This document shows positions 10,589 through 18,757 of a DNA stretch of 64,000 nucleotides, one piece after another. The translations under genes were made by a program, and so were the position numbers. The notes under the pieces were generated by a model. That model was not told where the DNA came from and did no database searches. It saw nothing but the letters and a program-made list of their open reading frames with translations. Positions within the stretch are counted from its first letter, which is position 1. The number at the start of each line of letters is the position of its first letter. The stretch lies in NCBI RefSeq assembly GCF_011320095.1, contig NZ_JAANOY010000002.1:62001-126000 (forward strand). The letters run 5' to 3'. Source of the stretch: Cognatiluteimonas telluris. GTDB taxonomy: Bacteria > Pseudomonadota > Gammaproteobacteria > Xanthomonadales > Xanthomonadaceae.

Positions 10589-12274
10589 ATGTTTTCCGCC
10601 ACGGACCTGATCGAAGCGCTGCGCAGGCGCGGACGCCGCTCCTTGCGGCCGGAGCTTCCCCCCGGCGAATTCCCGGAAGGCTGGGCCCGCTGGTTCCAGG
10701 CAATGGCCGAGCGCGCCGGACGCATCACTGGCGCCAGCGCCGACGCCGTCGTGGCGATCTTCCTGCAGCGCGAGCCGGCGTTGCCACCGCGCCACGCCGA
10801 CGAACTCGATCGCTGGCGCGCCTTTGCCACGCTGTGGCGACAGCAATGGCAGGCCCCCGAGCTGGAGGAGCGCCGCGTTCGACTGCTGGCGCTGGCCCTC
10901 ACCTTCGGAATCCACGTGCTGTTGCTGCTGGTGCTGTTGTGGCTGGCCTATGTGCACGTGTCGCTCATCCCGGCTACCGCGGGCGAGGACGTCGTGGAAG
11001 TCCAGTTCATCGGTGAAGGCACCCCGCAGGATGGCGGCGGTGGCGCGCCGACATCCCAGGCATCCTCGCCGCCGCCAACCGCAGCCGAAACGGTCGCGCG
11101 ACGCGCGGCCTCGGCAAGGCCGGCGTCAACGAACCCGTCGAAGCGGCCCACTGCGGCTGCATCGGCGACGCCGGCCGCCATTCCCGCGCCCGCGGCCACG
11201 CCGGCTCCGCCGCAGCCGCCGGCACCGACCGCGGAACAACCCTTGCAGGTTACCCAGCGGACGACGCCGGAGGCCACGTTCGTGCTGCCGCCGCCGACGC
11301 CCCCGCAGGTGGAGATCACGCCCCGGCCCGTCGTGCCGCCCACCCTGCAGGCTCCATTGCAGGCGATCGAACTCGTCCAGGCACCGCCACCCGTTCGCCC
11401 GCTGGACGCCACGATTCCCCAACAGGGGATTGCCGTGCCGCGGCTTGAAACCGCGCCGGCGCAGATCGAGATCGTCGAACCCTTGCCCAGGCTCGAGCAA
11501 TCCAGACCGGTCACGGTGCCGGCGGTCGTACCCCGCATCCGGCAGGCCGTGGCCGACGTGCCGCTACGGGAAGCCGACACCGCCCAGGCCGCGCCAACGG
11601 AAATCGCCAATGCGCCGGCGAGCACCAGCACGTCCCCGGCCATCGCCCAAACACCGACGCAGGGAACGCCGGCTCCCTCGCGGGCGCCTGGCAAGACGCC
11701 TGAGGGGGCGACCGCGGTGGCACCGCCTGGCACTCGACCAGCGACCGTTCCGGGCAGCGGTCCGGTGACGGCCACGCCGGGGGCCTGGCCCAGCCCGAAG
11801 CGCGGCGACGACTGGGGCGCCGCCGCCCGCAATCGTCCGGGCGGGACCCCGGGCGCGGGCCCGGGATTGTTCAACAGCGACGGTTCGCCGCGCCTGGGTG
11901 CCGGGACCGACTCCGCAGGCGATGGCTTCCCGCCAGGCAGCGATCACTGGACGCGCGACCAGCTCGACCGTGCCGGTTCCTGGCTCAAGCGCCCGCCCAA
12001 CGACTACACGCCGACGCGATTCGACCAGTACTGGGTTCCCTCCGGCACGTTGCTGGAGGAGTGGGTCCGCAAGGGGATCCGCGAAATCGCCATTCCGATC
12101 CCCGGCACGAACAAGAAGATCCAGTGCGTGGTCTCGCTGCTGCAGTTCGGCGGTGCCTGCGGGGTCAGCGACCCCAACCTCAACGACCAGGAAGCGGCCG
12201 CGCGCCCGCCGCCGGACATTCCGTTCAAGCCCGACCTGCAGGAAGACCAGGACAGCCTGCGCGAACCCCGCTAA
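10589..12274 (+). CDS. TonB-like single-pass membrane protein, Ala/Pro-rich
   Basis: Function unknown; xanthomonads carry comparable 'transmembrane repetitive proteins'. The 561-residue protein has a charged cytoplasmic N-terminus (about 1-92), one strong transmembrane helix at about 100-125 (Leu-rich, ending LWLAYVHVSL), a long Ala/Pro/Thr periplasmic spacer (about 145-410), and a compact C-terminus (about 440-561) with WTRDQLDRAGSWLKRPPNDY and the only two cysteines in CVVSLLQFGGAC. The layout of one N-terminal helix, a Pro-rich rod and a small globular end recalls TonB/TolA, but I see no TonB C-terminal motif, so an energy-coupling role is not claimed. It follows nfuA closely and ends at a strong terminator. 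Confidence 0.8.
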   Translation: MFSATDLIEALRRRGRRSLRPELPPGEFPEGWARWFQAMAERAGRITGASADAVVAIFLQREPALPPRHADELDRWRAFATLWRQQWQAPELEERRVRLLALALTFGIHVLLLLVLLWLAYVHVSLIPATAGEDVVEVQFIGEGTPQDGGGGAPTSQASSPPPTAAETVARRAASARPASTNPSKRPTAAASATPAAIPAPAATPAPPQPPAPTAEQPLQVTQRTTPEATFVLPPPTPPQVEITPRPVVPPTLQAPLQAIELVQAPPPVRPLDATIPQQGIAVPRLETAPAQIEIVEPLPRLEQSRPVTVPAVVPRIRQAVADVPLREADTAQAAPTEIANAPASTSTSPAIAQTPTQGTPAPSRAPGKTPEGATAVAPPGTRPATVPGSGPVTATPGAWPSPKRGDDWGAAARNRPGGTPGAGPGLFNSDGSPRLGAGTDSAGDGFPPGSDHWTRDQLDRAGSWLKRPPNDYTPTRFDQYWVPSGTLLEEWVRKGIREIAIPIPGTNKKIQCVVSLLQFGGACGVSDPNLNDQEAAARPPPDIPFKPDLQEDQDSLREPR

Positions 12275-12293
12275 TCGTTGGCGCAGATGCAAG

Positions 12294-12314
12294 AAAAGGG
12301 CCGTAGGCCCTTTT
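12294..12314. terminator. Bidirectional Rho-independent terminator
   Basis: The stem AAAAGGGCC / GGCCCTTTT with loop GTA has nine perfect pairs and A/T tracts on both flanks. It lies between two convergent genes, the TonB-like protein (plus) and the cysteine-hairpin protein (minus), and can serve both. Confidence 0.85.
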
Positions 12315-12331
12315 CCTGTTCGCGTTCGGAA

Positions 12332-12778
12332 TTATCGATTATGGGGATTCAAAGTCGAATTGGCGTTGTTGATCATCTTGTCGATCGCCTTGCCCGCGTC
12401 TTCTACTTCACCGATTGGAACGAAAGACCTGGATTTCTTGTCATAAAGCGAAATGGTACATGTGCCATTCGCACAAAACTTGATTGCGCATGGTTCATTA
12501 CCCGAAACGTCGCATTCGCCACTGGGTGGAAGTGGGCCTTGGTTGGTAACGATGCTTGCATGCTTGGTCGGATGCGGGTCTGGGTTTGGATAAGAGCCGA
12601 CGATTGAGCACACGCGGTTTTCGCAAAGGTAGACCGTGCATACTTTTGAATCGCAAGTGGTGACTTTGCAGGAGGTATTGGAGCAATCGACAGGCGTCAC
12701 TGCCTTTGCTGGTGGCGGTGCCACGGCGAACGCAAACCCCAGCAGCACAGCCATCATCGATACGAAAATCGATTTCAT
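12332..12778 (-). CDS. Small secreted cysteine-hairpin repeat protein
   Basis: I recognise no family. The 148-residue product has a clear signal peptide (MKSIFVSMMAVLLGFAFAVA, cleavage near the following AKA). The mature part holds ten cysteines arranged as five Cys-loop-Cys units: CSNTSC, CDSKVC, CENRVC, CDVSGNEPC and CANGTC. Four have exactly four residues between cysteines, and alternating Val/Ile/Thr residues flank the units, as in short beta-hairpins. The first six cysteines are spaced exactly five residues apart. Exported disulfide-bonded structure is inferred. The gene is visibly A+T-richer than its neighbours and sits between two terminators, so it is a single-gene unit and possibly acquired. 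RBS: GGGAGAGA about 7 nt before the ATG. Confidence 0.75.
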   Translation of the reverse strand: MKSIFVSMMAVLLGFAFAVAPPPAKAVTPVDCSNTSCKVTTCDSKVCTVYLCENRVCSIVGSYPNPDPHPTKHASIVTNQGPLPPSGECDVSGNEPCAIKFCANGTCTISLYDKKSRSFVPIGEVEDAGKAIDKMINNANSTLNPHNR

Positions 12779-12874
12779 TGATCTCTCTCCCTGAGTCCAT
12801 GCCGTCTCGGCTTCCCGATCCTACGGCTATTCAAGCGGGGGGGGCAATGATCAGATAAAAATCGTCCAGGAACG

Positions 12875-12897
12875 AAAAGGGGCCACCGGCCCCTTTT
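12875..12897. terminator. Rho-independent terminator after the cytochrome pair
   Basis: AAAAGGGGCC / GGCCCCTTTT with loop ACC is a ten-pair stem with T tracts. It lies just past the stop of the downstream cytochrome gene (minus strand) and also separates it from the cysteine-hairpin gene. Confidence 0.85.
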
Positions 12898-12918
12898 CAT
12901 ATCCCGATCCCCGACGAA

Positions 12919-13359
12919 TCAATCCAGCCCGTGAAGGTCGCGCAGCTTCGTCGGTTGCGAGTGGAAGTACGCGGCGACGTTGGCGATCTGCTGGTCCGTG
13001 AGCTTCCTGGCCTGCGAGGCCATCAGTGGATTCTGGCGGTCGCCGTCGCGGTACATCTGCAGCGAGTGGGCGATGTAATCGTGGTACTGCCCACCGAGCT
13101 TCGGATAGGTCGGGTCGATCGGCGCATTGCCCGAGGGGCCATGGCAATCGACGCAGGCCTGGCCGGTTTCGAAGTTCTTGGTGGTCGCGATCTTCTCACC
13201 GGCTTCGACATTGCCCGGCGGCAATCCGGCCGAGGACGAGGAATGGCCTTCAGTGCGGTCGGTCGAGGAATGCCCGGCCGGGGTTTCGTCCGCCGGCGTG
13301 CAGGCGGCGAGCGCCAGGCTGGCGGCGAGCAGGGCGATGGCGAGTGGCGTCTTCGTCAT
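12919..13359 (-). CDS. Class I c-type cytochrome, lipoprotein
   Basis: Periplasmic electron carrier, 146 residues. It starts with a lipoprotein signal peptide ending at the lipobox LAAC (Cys about 20), followed by a Ser/Thr/His-rich linker. One covalent haem site, CVDCH, lies near residue 73, and a probable axial Met lies in QNPLMASQARKLTDQQI, the usual cytochrome c4/c5-like C-terminal arrangement. It is 11 bp downstream of a second, paralogous cytochrome gene with the same final fold (LTDQQIANVAAYFHS versus FSAQDIADIAAFISS), so the two look like a tandem duplication acting as a diheme-equivalent pair. Redox partners are not visible here. The frame extends further upstream but only ATG 13359 gives the signal peptide. 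Confidence 0.85.
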   Translation of the reverse strand: MTKTPLAIALLAASLALAACTPADETPAGHSSTDRTEGHSSSSAGLPPGNVEAGEKIATTKNFETGQACVDCHGPSGNAPIDPTYPKLGGQYHDYIAHSLQMYRDGDRQNPLMASQARKLTDQQIANVAAYFHSQPTKLRDLHGLD

Positions 13360-13370
13360 GGGGTGTCTGC

Positions 13371-13754
13371 TCACTTCAGGCTGGAGATGAAGGCGGCGAT
13401 GTCGGCGATGTCCTGCGCCGAGAAACTCGACGCCTGCGCCTGCATGGTCGGGTGCTTGCGCGTGCCTTGCTGGTACTCGGTCAGCGCGTTGACCAGGTAT
13501 TGCTGCGACTGCCCGCCGATCATCGGCACGTGGTAGTTCGGATAGGCGTTCTTGTAGCCGGTGACACCGTGGCAACCCTGGCACGTGTAGGTGAGTTGCT
13601 TGCCGCGGGCCGCATCGCCGACGGGCGTGGAAGCGGCGGCGGGTGCCTGGGTGGCGGTCGCGGCGGTGGCGGTTTCGGAAGATGGCGCCGGCGTCTGCGC
13701 CAATGCGGTGGTGGCCAGGGTCAGGCACGAGGCAAGCAACAACGGTCGGATCAT
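13371..13754 (-). CDS. Class I c-type cytochrome, soluble periplasmic
   Basis: 127-residue monohaem cytochrome. The N-terminus MIRPLLLASCLTLATTALAQ is a Sec signal peptide; an Ala/Thr linker follows, then the haem motif CQGCH near residue 58 and a probable axial Met in KHPTMQAQ. It is first in a two-gene unit with the lipoprotein cytochrome (11 bp gap). The frame is open to 13976 upstream but the signal peptide fixes the start at 13754. Possible roles include carrying electrons to a terminal oxidase; that is inference from the cytochrome c4/c5-like pattern. Confidence 0.87.
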   Translation of the reverse strand: MIRPLLLASCLTLATTALAQTPAPSSETATAATATQAPAAASTPVGDAARGKQLTYTCQGCHGVTGYKNAYPNYHVPMIGGQSQQYLVNALTEYQQGTRKHPTMQAQASSFSAQDIADIAAFISSLK

Positions 13755-13912
13755 GGGGCGTTTTCCCGGTCGGAAGACGAAGAGGCCACGGATGGATTCC
13801 GAGATCGCAACCGCGCGATGTGAAAGCGCATCAGTATAGCGAGGCGGCGGTTTTTGCCCAATCGCCTGCCAGGATCGCGGGTTGGCATCGCCATCGAACC
13901 GAACGCGCGCGT

Positions 13913-13943
13913 GATGGTCCATCCATATCGGGCATGGACCATC
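13913..13943. promoter_or_regulatory. Perfect 10 bp inverted repeat upstream of the RND operon
   Basis: GATGGTCCAT and its exact reverse complement ATGGACCATC are separated by 11 bp, so the arm centres are 21 bp apart, two helical turns. The site lies in the 294 bp gap between the cytochrome pair (minus) and the RND efflux operon (plus). It could be a dimeric repressor operator or an RNA hairpin. No regulator gene is adjacent. The remainder of the gap shows no clear -35/-10 pair. Confidence 0.55.
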
Positions 13944-14048
13944 GCCCTCCGAACCACATCCCACCGGTCCCACCATGACCTATGGCCGATTTGCCAAGGA
14001 TGCGTGGGTGATATACCTATGTACAACACCAGACAACAGGTCGCCGCA

Positions 14049-15215
14049 ATGCCCTCTTTCCCCCTTGCTTCCTCGAGCCATCCCCCCCGCAGCCGGGGTA
14101 GGCGACGCGGGTTTGCCCTGTTCCTGCTGGTCGCCCTGGCCGCCGTGGCGCTGCTTGCCGGCGGCTGCAAGCGCGGGGGGGAGGGGAGCGCAGATGCCAA
14201 GGAAGCAGCCAAGGGCCCGGCTGCCGTGCCGGTCGAAGTGGCCAAGGTCACCCGTCGCCCGATCGCCGCCAGCTACAGCGGCACCGCGCCGCTGGAGGCG
14301 AGCGGAGAGTCGCAGGTGGTCGCGAAGACCTCTGGCGTCGCCCTGGCGGTGATGGCCGAGGAAGGCCAGGTGGTGCGCGCGGGCCAGGTACTGGTGCGTC
14401 TGGACTCGGCACGCGCCGCCCTGCAGGCCGCGCAGTCCGCCACGCAGATGCGCAAGCTCGAAGCCAATTACGCCCGCTCGAGGCAACTGGCCGCGCAGAA
14501 GCTCATCAGCGCCAACGACATCGACCAGATCAAGTACGACCTGGAAAACGCGCGCGCCACCAATCGCCTCGCCAATCTCGAGTTGTCGTATGCGAACGTC
14601 GTGGCGCCGATTTCCGGCGTGATTGCGCAACGCTCGATCAAGCCGGGCAACTTCGTCCAGATCAATACGCCGATCTTCCGTATCGTCGATACGTCGAAGC
14701 TCGAAGCCACGCTCAACGTCCCGGAGCGCGAGGTGGAAACGCTCAAGGCCGGCCTTCCGGTGCAGTTGCAGGTGGATGCCTTGCCGGGCAAGACCTTCGA
14801 CGGCACCGTCGATCGCGTCGCGCCGGTGGTCGATTCCGGCAGTGGCACGTTCCGCGTGATCTGCGCGTTCGCCGGCGGCGGCCTGCTGCAGCCGGGCATG
14901 TTCGGTCGCATGAAGATCGATTACGACCAGCGTGCGAACGCACTCGTCGTGCCGCGCATCGCGCTGCTGGACGACGAGAGCGATCCGGCGGTATTCGCGA
15001 TCCGCGCCGGCAAGGCCGTGCGCGTGCCGATCAAGGTCGGCTATCTCGATGGCTCGTGGGCCGAGGTCCGCCAGGGCCTGCAACCAGGCGACCAGGTCGT
15101 CGTCGCCGGCAAGACCGCATTGCGCGACGGAAGCGTCGTGCAGATCCTCGGCGGCGAAGCCAGGCCGCAGGTGGCGAAGGCGAAAGCGAAAGCCACCCGG
15201 GCCGGCAAGCAGTAA
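14049..15215 (+). CDS. RND efflux periplasmic adaptor (membrane fusion lipoprotein)
   Basis: Joins inner-membrane RND pumps to an outer-membrane channel. The 388-residue protein has an Arg-rich N-terminus, a hydrophobic helix ending in the lipobox LAGGC, and then the HlyD/AcrA plan: a first lipoyl half with EGQVVRAGQVLVRLDS, a helical hairpin (about 118-165), a second lipoyl half with ANVVAPISGVIAQR, a beta-barrel (LPVQLQVDALPG) and a membrane-proximal domain, ending in a Lys/Ala tail. The start at 14049 is preferred for spacing from a weak AGG; an in-frame ATG at 14019 would add ten residues. Two pump genes follow. No outer-membrane TolC-type gene is in the cluster, so the channel must be encoded elsewhere. 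Confidence 0.9.
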   Translation: MPSFPLASSSHPPRSRGRRRGFALFLLVALAAVALLAGGCKRGGEGSADAKEAAKGPAAVPVEVAKVTRRPIAASYSGTAPLEASGESQVVAKTSGVALAVMAEEGQVVRAGQVLVRLDSARAALQAAQSATQMRKLEANYARSRQLAAQKLISANDIDQIKYDLENARATNRLANLELSYANVVAPISGVIAQRSIKPGNFVQINTPIFRIVDTSKLEATLNVPEREVETLKAGLPVQLQVDALPGKTFDGTVDRVAPVVDSGSGTFRVICAFAGGGLLQPGMFGRMKIDYDQRANALVVPRIALLDDESDPAVFAIRAGKAVRVPIKVGYLDGSWAEVRQGLQPGDQVVVAGKTALRDGSVVQILGGEARPQVAKAKAKATRAGKQ

Positions 15216-15228
15216 CCGGGGGCGCCAG

Positions 15229-18200
15229 GTGAGCCAGTCCCCGAACGCGTCGCGCTTCAGCGTCGTTGAATTCGCCACGCGCCGCCGCGTGACGATCGCG
15301 ATGATGACGATCACCCTGGTCCTGTTCGGCGTTATTGCGCTGGGCAGCCTCAAGGTCAACCTGTTGCCGGACCTGAGCTATCCCACGCTCACGGTGCGCA
15401 CCGAGTACACCGGCGCGGCGCCGACCGAAGTCGAGACGCTGATCAGCCAGCCGATCGAGGAAGCCGTCGGCGTCGTCAAGGGACTGCGCAAGTTGAAGTC
15501 GGTATCGCGCACCGGGCAGAGCGATGTCGTGCTCGAGTTCGCCTGGGGCACCGACATGGACCAGGCCAGCCTGGAGGTGCGCGACAAGATGGAAGTGGTG
15601 CAGTTGCCGCTGGAAGCCAAGGCGCCGGTGCTGCTGCGCTTCAACCCCTCGACCCAGCCGATCCTGCGCCTGGCATTGACGGCCAAGCAGGCGCCGGGCG
15701 CCAGCGATGCCGAGTCGTTGCGCGCGTTGGCGCAATTGCGCCGGTACGCCGACGATGACCTGAAGAAGAAGCTCGAACCCGTCGACGGTGTCGCGGCGGT
15801 CAAGGTGGGCGGTGGCCTGGAGGACGAGATCCAGGTCGACATCGACCAGCAGAAGCTTGCGCAGCTGAACCTGCCGATCGAAACGGTCATCGCCCGGCTG
15901 AAGGCGGAGAACATCAACGTGTCCGGCGGCCGGCTGGAGGAGGGCACCCAGCGCTACCTCGTGCGCACGGTGAACCAGTTCGCCAGCGTCGACGAAATCG
16001 CCAACATGCTGGTCACCACGCAATCCGCCGGTGGCGGCGCTGCGGCGTCGGCGGCCGAACAGATGGCGCGCGTTGCCGCCGCCACCGGTGATGCCAGCGC
16101 GATGGCCGCCGCCGCTTCGGTGCAAAGCGCATCGTCGTCGGGACAGGGCGCCATTGCCGGCGGCGTGCCGGTACGCCTGAAGGACATCGCCGATGTCCGC
16201 CAGGGCCACAAGGACCGCGAAGCGATCATCCGCCTTGGCGGGCGGGAAGCCGTCGAGCTCGCGATCTACAAGGAAGGCGATGCCAACACGGTGGCGACCG
16301 CCGACGCGATCCAGAAACGACTGGAGCGGATCAAGGACCAGATCCCGCCCGATGTGGAACTGACGACCATCGACGACCAGTCGACGTTCATCCGCAATGC
16401 CATCCATGACGTGAAGATGGATGCAGTTATCGGCGGCCTGCTTGCGATCCTGATCATCTTCCTGTTCCTGCGCGACGGCTGGAGCACGCTCGTCGTGGGG
16501 CTCTCGCTGCCGGTGTCGATCATCGCCACGTTCTTCTTCATGGGGCGCTTCGGCCTGAGCTTGAACGTGATGTCGCTGGGCGGCCTTGCGTTGGCGACCG
16601 GCCTGGTCGTCGACGACTCGATCGTGGTGCTGGAGTCCATCGCGAAGGCGCGCGATCGCGGCCTCGGGATCCTCGATGCGGCCGTCGCCGGCACCAGCGA
16701 AGTCAGCATGGCGGTCGTGGCCTCGACCCTGACGACGATCGCGGTGTTCCTGCCGTTGGTGTTCGTGCAGGGCATTGCCGGCCAGCTGTTCCGCGACCAG
16801 GCATTGACGGTCGCGCTGGCGATCGGGATTTCGCTGGTTGTCGCGATGACGTTGATCCCGATGCTCAGCTCACTGAAGGGGCGCCCGCCGCTGGCGTTTC
16901 CGGAGGAAGCCCCGCACCCGCGATGGAAGCCGACCTCGCCGTTGCATAAGCCGCTGGCTGCCGTCGAGCACGGGCTGGGCGCCGGCGCCCGTGGCGGTTT
17001 CTTCGGGATCGCCTGGTTGGTTGTGCGCCTGTGGCGCGGTCTCGTCGCCATCGTCGGGCCGGTCATGCGCAAGGCGAGCGACCTGGCGATGGCACCGTAC
17101 GGTCGTGCCGAGAAGGGCTATCTCAAGCTGCTGCCCGCGGCACTCGAGCGCCGATGGCTGGTGCTCGGCGCGGCAGCGATCGCATTCGCGTTGACCCTGG
17201 CGGTGGTCCCGCTGCTGGGCTCGGACCTGATCCCGCAGTTGGCGCAGGACCGCTTCGAGATGACCGTGAAGCTACCCCCGGGGACGCCACTGCGCGACAC
17301 CGATGCGGTGATCCGCGAACTGCAGGGCGCGCATGCCAAGGATGACGGCATCCGCGTGCTTTACGGCGTCAGCGGCACCGGCACGCGGCTGGACGCCAAT
17401 CCGACCGAAAGCGGCGAGAACATCGGAAAGCTGACGGTGGTGATGGCCAATGGCGGCAGCAAGCAAGTCGAGAAGCAGGAGACCGAGCGCCTGCGCGCAT
17501 CGATGCAACAGCATCCAGGTGCGCTGGTCGATTTCAGCCGCCCCGAGCTCTTCAGCTTTTCCACCCCGCTCGAGATCGAAATCACCGGCCAGGACCTCGG
17601 TGCGATCGAACATGCCGGACGACAGATGGCGGCGCTGCTGCGCGGCAACGCGCACTACGCCGATGTCAAGTCGACGGTCGAGCAGGGCTTTCCTGAGATA
17701 CAGATCCGCTTCGACCAGGAGCGGGCGGCGGCGTTGGGCATGACCACACGCCAGATCGCCGACGTCGTGGTGAGCAAGGTGCGCGGCGACGTCGCCACCC
17801 AGTACAGCTTCCGCGACAGGAAGATCGACGTGCTGGTGCGTGCGCAGGAGTCTGATCGCGCTTCGGTCGACAGCATCCGCAACCTGATCGTAAACCCCGG
17901 CAACAGCCGGCCGGTGACTCTGGAATCAGTCGCGGATGTCGTTTCGACCACCGGGCCGAGCGAGATCCATCGGGCCGACCAGGTGCGGGTCGCGGTCGTG
18001 TCCGCAAACCTGCGTGACATCGACCTCGGCGGCGCGGTCGCTGAAGTCCGCGACATGGTCGCCTCGCACCCGCTGGGTCCGGACATCGGCATGCACATGG
18101 GTGGGCAGGGCGAGGAACTCTCTGATTCTGTCCGCTCGCTGCTGTTCGCCTTTGGCCTGGCGATCTTCCTGGTCTACCTGGTGATGGCATCGCAGTTCGA

Positions 18201-18726
18201 ATCGCTGCTGCATCCCTTCGTCATCCTGTTCACCATACCGCTGGCGCTGGTGGGCGCGGTGCTCGCCTTGCTGCTCACCAACTCGACCGTGTCGGTGGTG
18301 GTGTTCATCGGCCTGATCCTGCTGGTGGGCCTTGTCGTGAAGAACGCGATCATCCTCATCGACAAGGTCAACCAGTTGCGCGAGGAGGGCATGCCCAAGC
18401 GCGAAGCGCTGGTGGAAGGCGCGCGGTCGCGGCTGCGGCCGATCGCGATGACGACGTTGTGCACGCTGTTCGGCTTCCTGCCGCTGGCGATCGCGACCGG
18501 CGAAGGCGCCGAGGTGCGCTCGCCGATGGCGATCACGGTAATCGGGGGCCTGCTGGTATCGACGCTGCTTACGCTGGTGGTGATCCCGGTGGTGTACGAC
18601 CTGCTGGATGGACGCGCCGATGCGTATTACCGCGAGCGCGGCCGGCGCATGCGGCGCGACAGGTCCGAAGTCGCCGCCGGCATTGCCGGGGAGCAGGGTG
18701 AGTTGACCGAAGGCGGCCAGGCATGA
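15229..18726 (+). CDS. RND efflux pump permease 1 (AcrB/MdtB-like, extended)
   Basis: Proton-driven exporter of the ACR_tran family, 1165 residues against about 1030-1050 usual. The proton-relay residues are kept: GLVVDDSIVVLES in TM4 (two Asp) and VVKNAIILID in TM10 (Lys). Two regions account for the extra length: an Ala/Ser-rich insert at about 265-310 in the periplasmic part, and an extended central cytoplasmic loop (about 550-640) with a further hydrophobic stretch (GGFFGIAWLVVRLW). The start is GTG at 15229, 13 bp after the adaptor stop; the frame is open further upstream only as overlap with the adaptor. Together with the next gene it forms an adaptor-pump-pump operon like mdtABC; substrates cannot be told from sequence. 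Confidence 0.9.
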   Translation: MSQSPNASRFSVVEFATRRRVTIAMMTITLVLFGVIALGSLKVNLLPDLSYPTLTVRTEYTGAAPTEVETLISQPIEEAVGVVKGLRKLKSVSRTGQSDVVLEFAWGTDMDQASLEVRDKMEVVQLPLEAKAPVLLRFNPSTQPILRLALTAKQAPGASDAESLRALAQLRRYADDDLKKKLEPVDGVAAVKVGGGLEDEIQVDIDQQKLAQLNLPIETVIARLKAENINVSGGRLEEGTQRYLVRTVNQFASVDEIANMLVTTQSAGGGAAASAAEQMARVAAATGDASAMAAAASVQSASSSGQGAIAGGVPVRLKDIADVRQGHKDREAIIRLGGREAVELAIYKEGDANTVATADAIQKRLERIKDQIPPDVELTTIDDQSTFIRNAIHDVKMDAVIGGLLAILIIFLFLRDGWSTLVVGLSLPVSIIATFFFMGRFGLSLNVMSLGGLALATGLVVDDSIVVLESIAKARDRGLGILDAAVAGTSEVSMAVVASTLTTIAVFLPLVFVQGIAGQLFRDQALTVALAIGISLVVAMTLIPMLSSLKGRPPLAFPEEAPHPRWKPTSPLHKPLAAVEHGLGAGARGGFFGIAWLVVRLWRGLVAIVGPVMRKASDLAMAPYGRAEKGYLKLLPAALERRWLVLGAAAIAFALTLAVVPLLGSDLIPQLAQDRFEMTVKLPPGTPLRDTDAVIRELQGAHAKDDGIRVLYGVSGTGTRLDANPTESGENIGKLTVVMANGGSKQVEKQETERLRASMQQHPGALVDFSRPELFSFSTPLEIEITGQDLGAIEHAGRQMAALLRGNAHYADVKSTVEQGFPEIQIRFDQERAAALGMTTRQIADVVVSKVRGDVATQYSFRDRKIDVLVRAQESDRASVDSIRNLIVNPGNSRPVTLESVADVVSTTGPSEIHRADQVRVAVVSANLRDIDLGGAVAEVRDMVASHPLGPDIGMHMGGQGEELSDSVRSLLFAFGLAIFLVYLVMASQFESLLHPFVILFTIPLALVGAVLALLLTNSTVSVVVFIGLILLVGLVVKNAIILIDKVNQLREEGMPKREALVEGARSRLRPIAMTTLCTLFGFLPLAIATGEGAEVRSPMAITVIGGLLVSTLLTLVVIPVVYDLLDGRADAYYRERGRRMRRDRSEVAAGIAGEQGELTEGGQA

Positions 18727-18757
18727 GCGCCGCGGCAGCCATGGACGGAGGTCGCGC

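Noticed and set aside
10589-12274. TonB proper
   Set aside because: The layout is similar, but there is no TonB C-terminal motif and no ExbB/ExbD neighbours.
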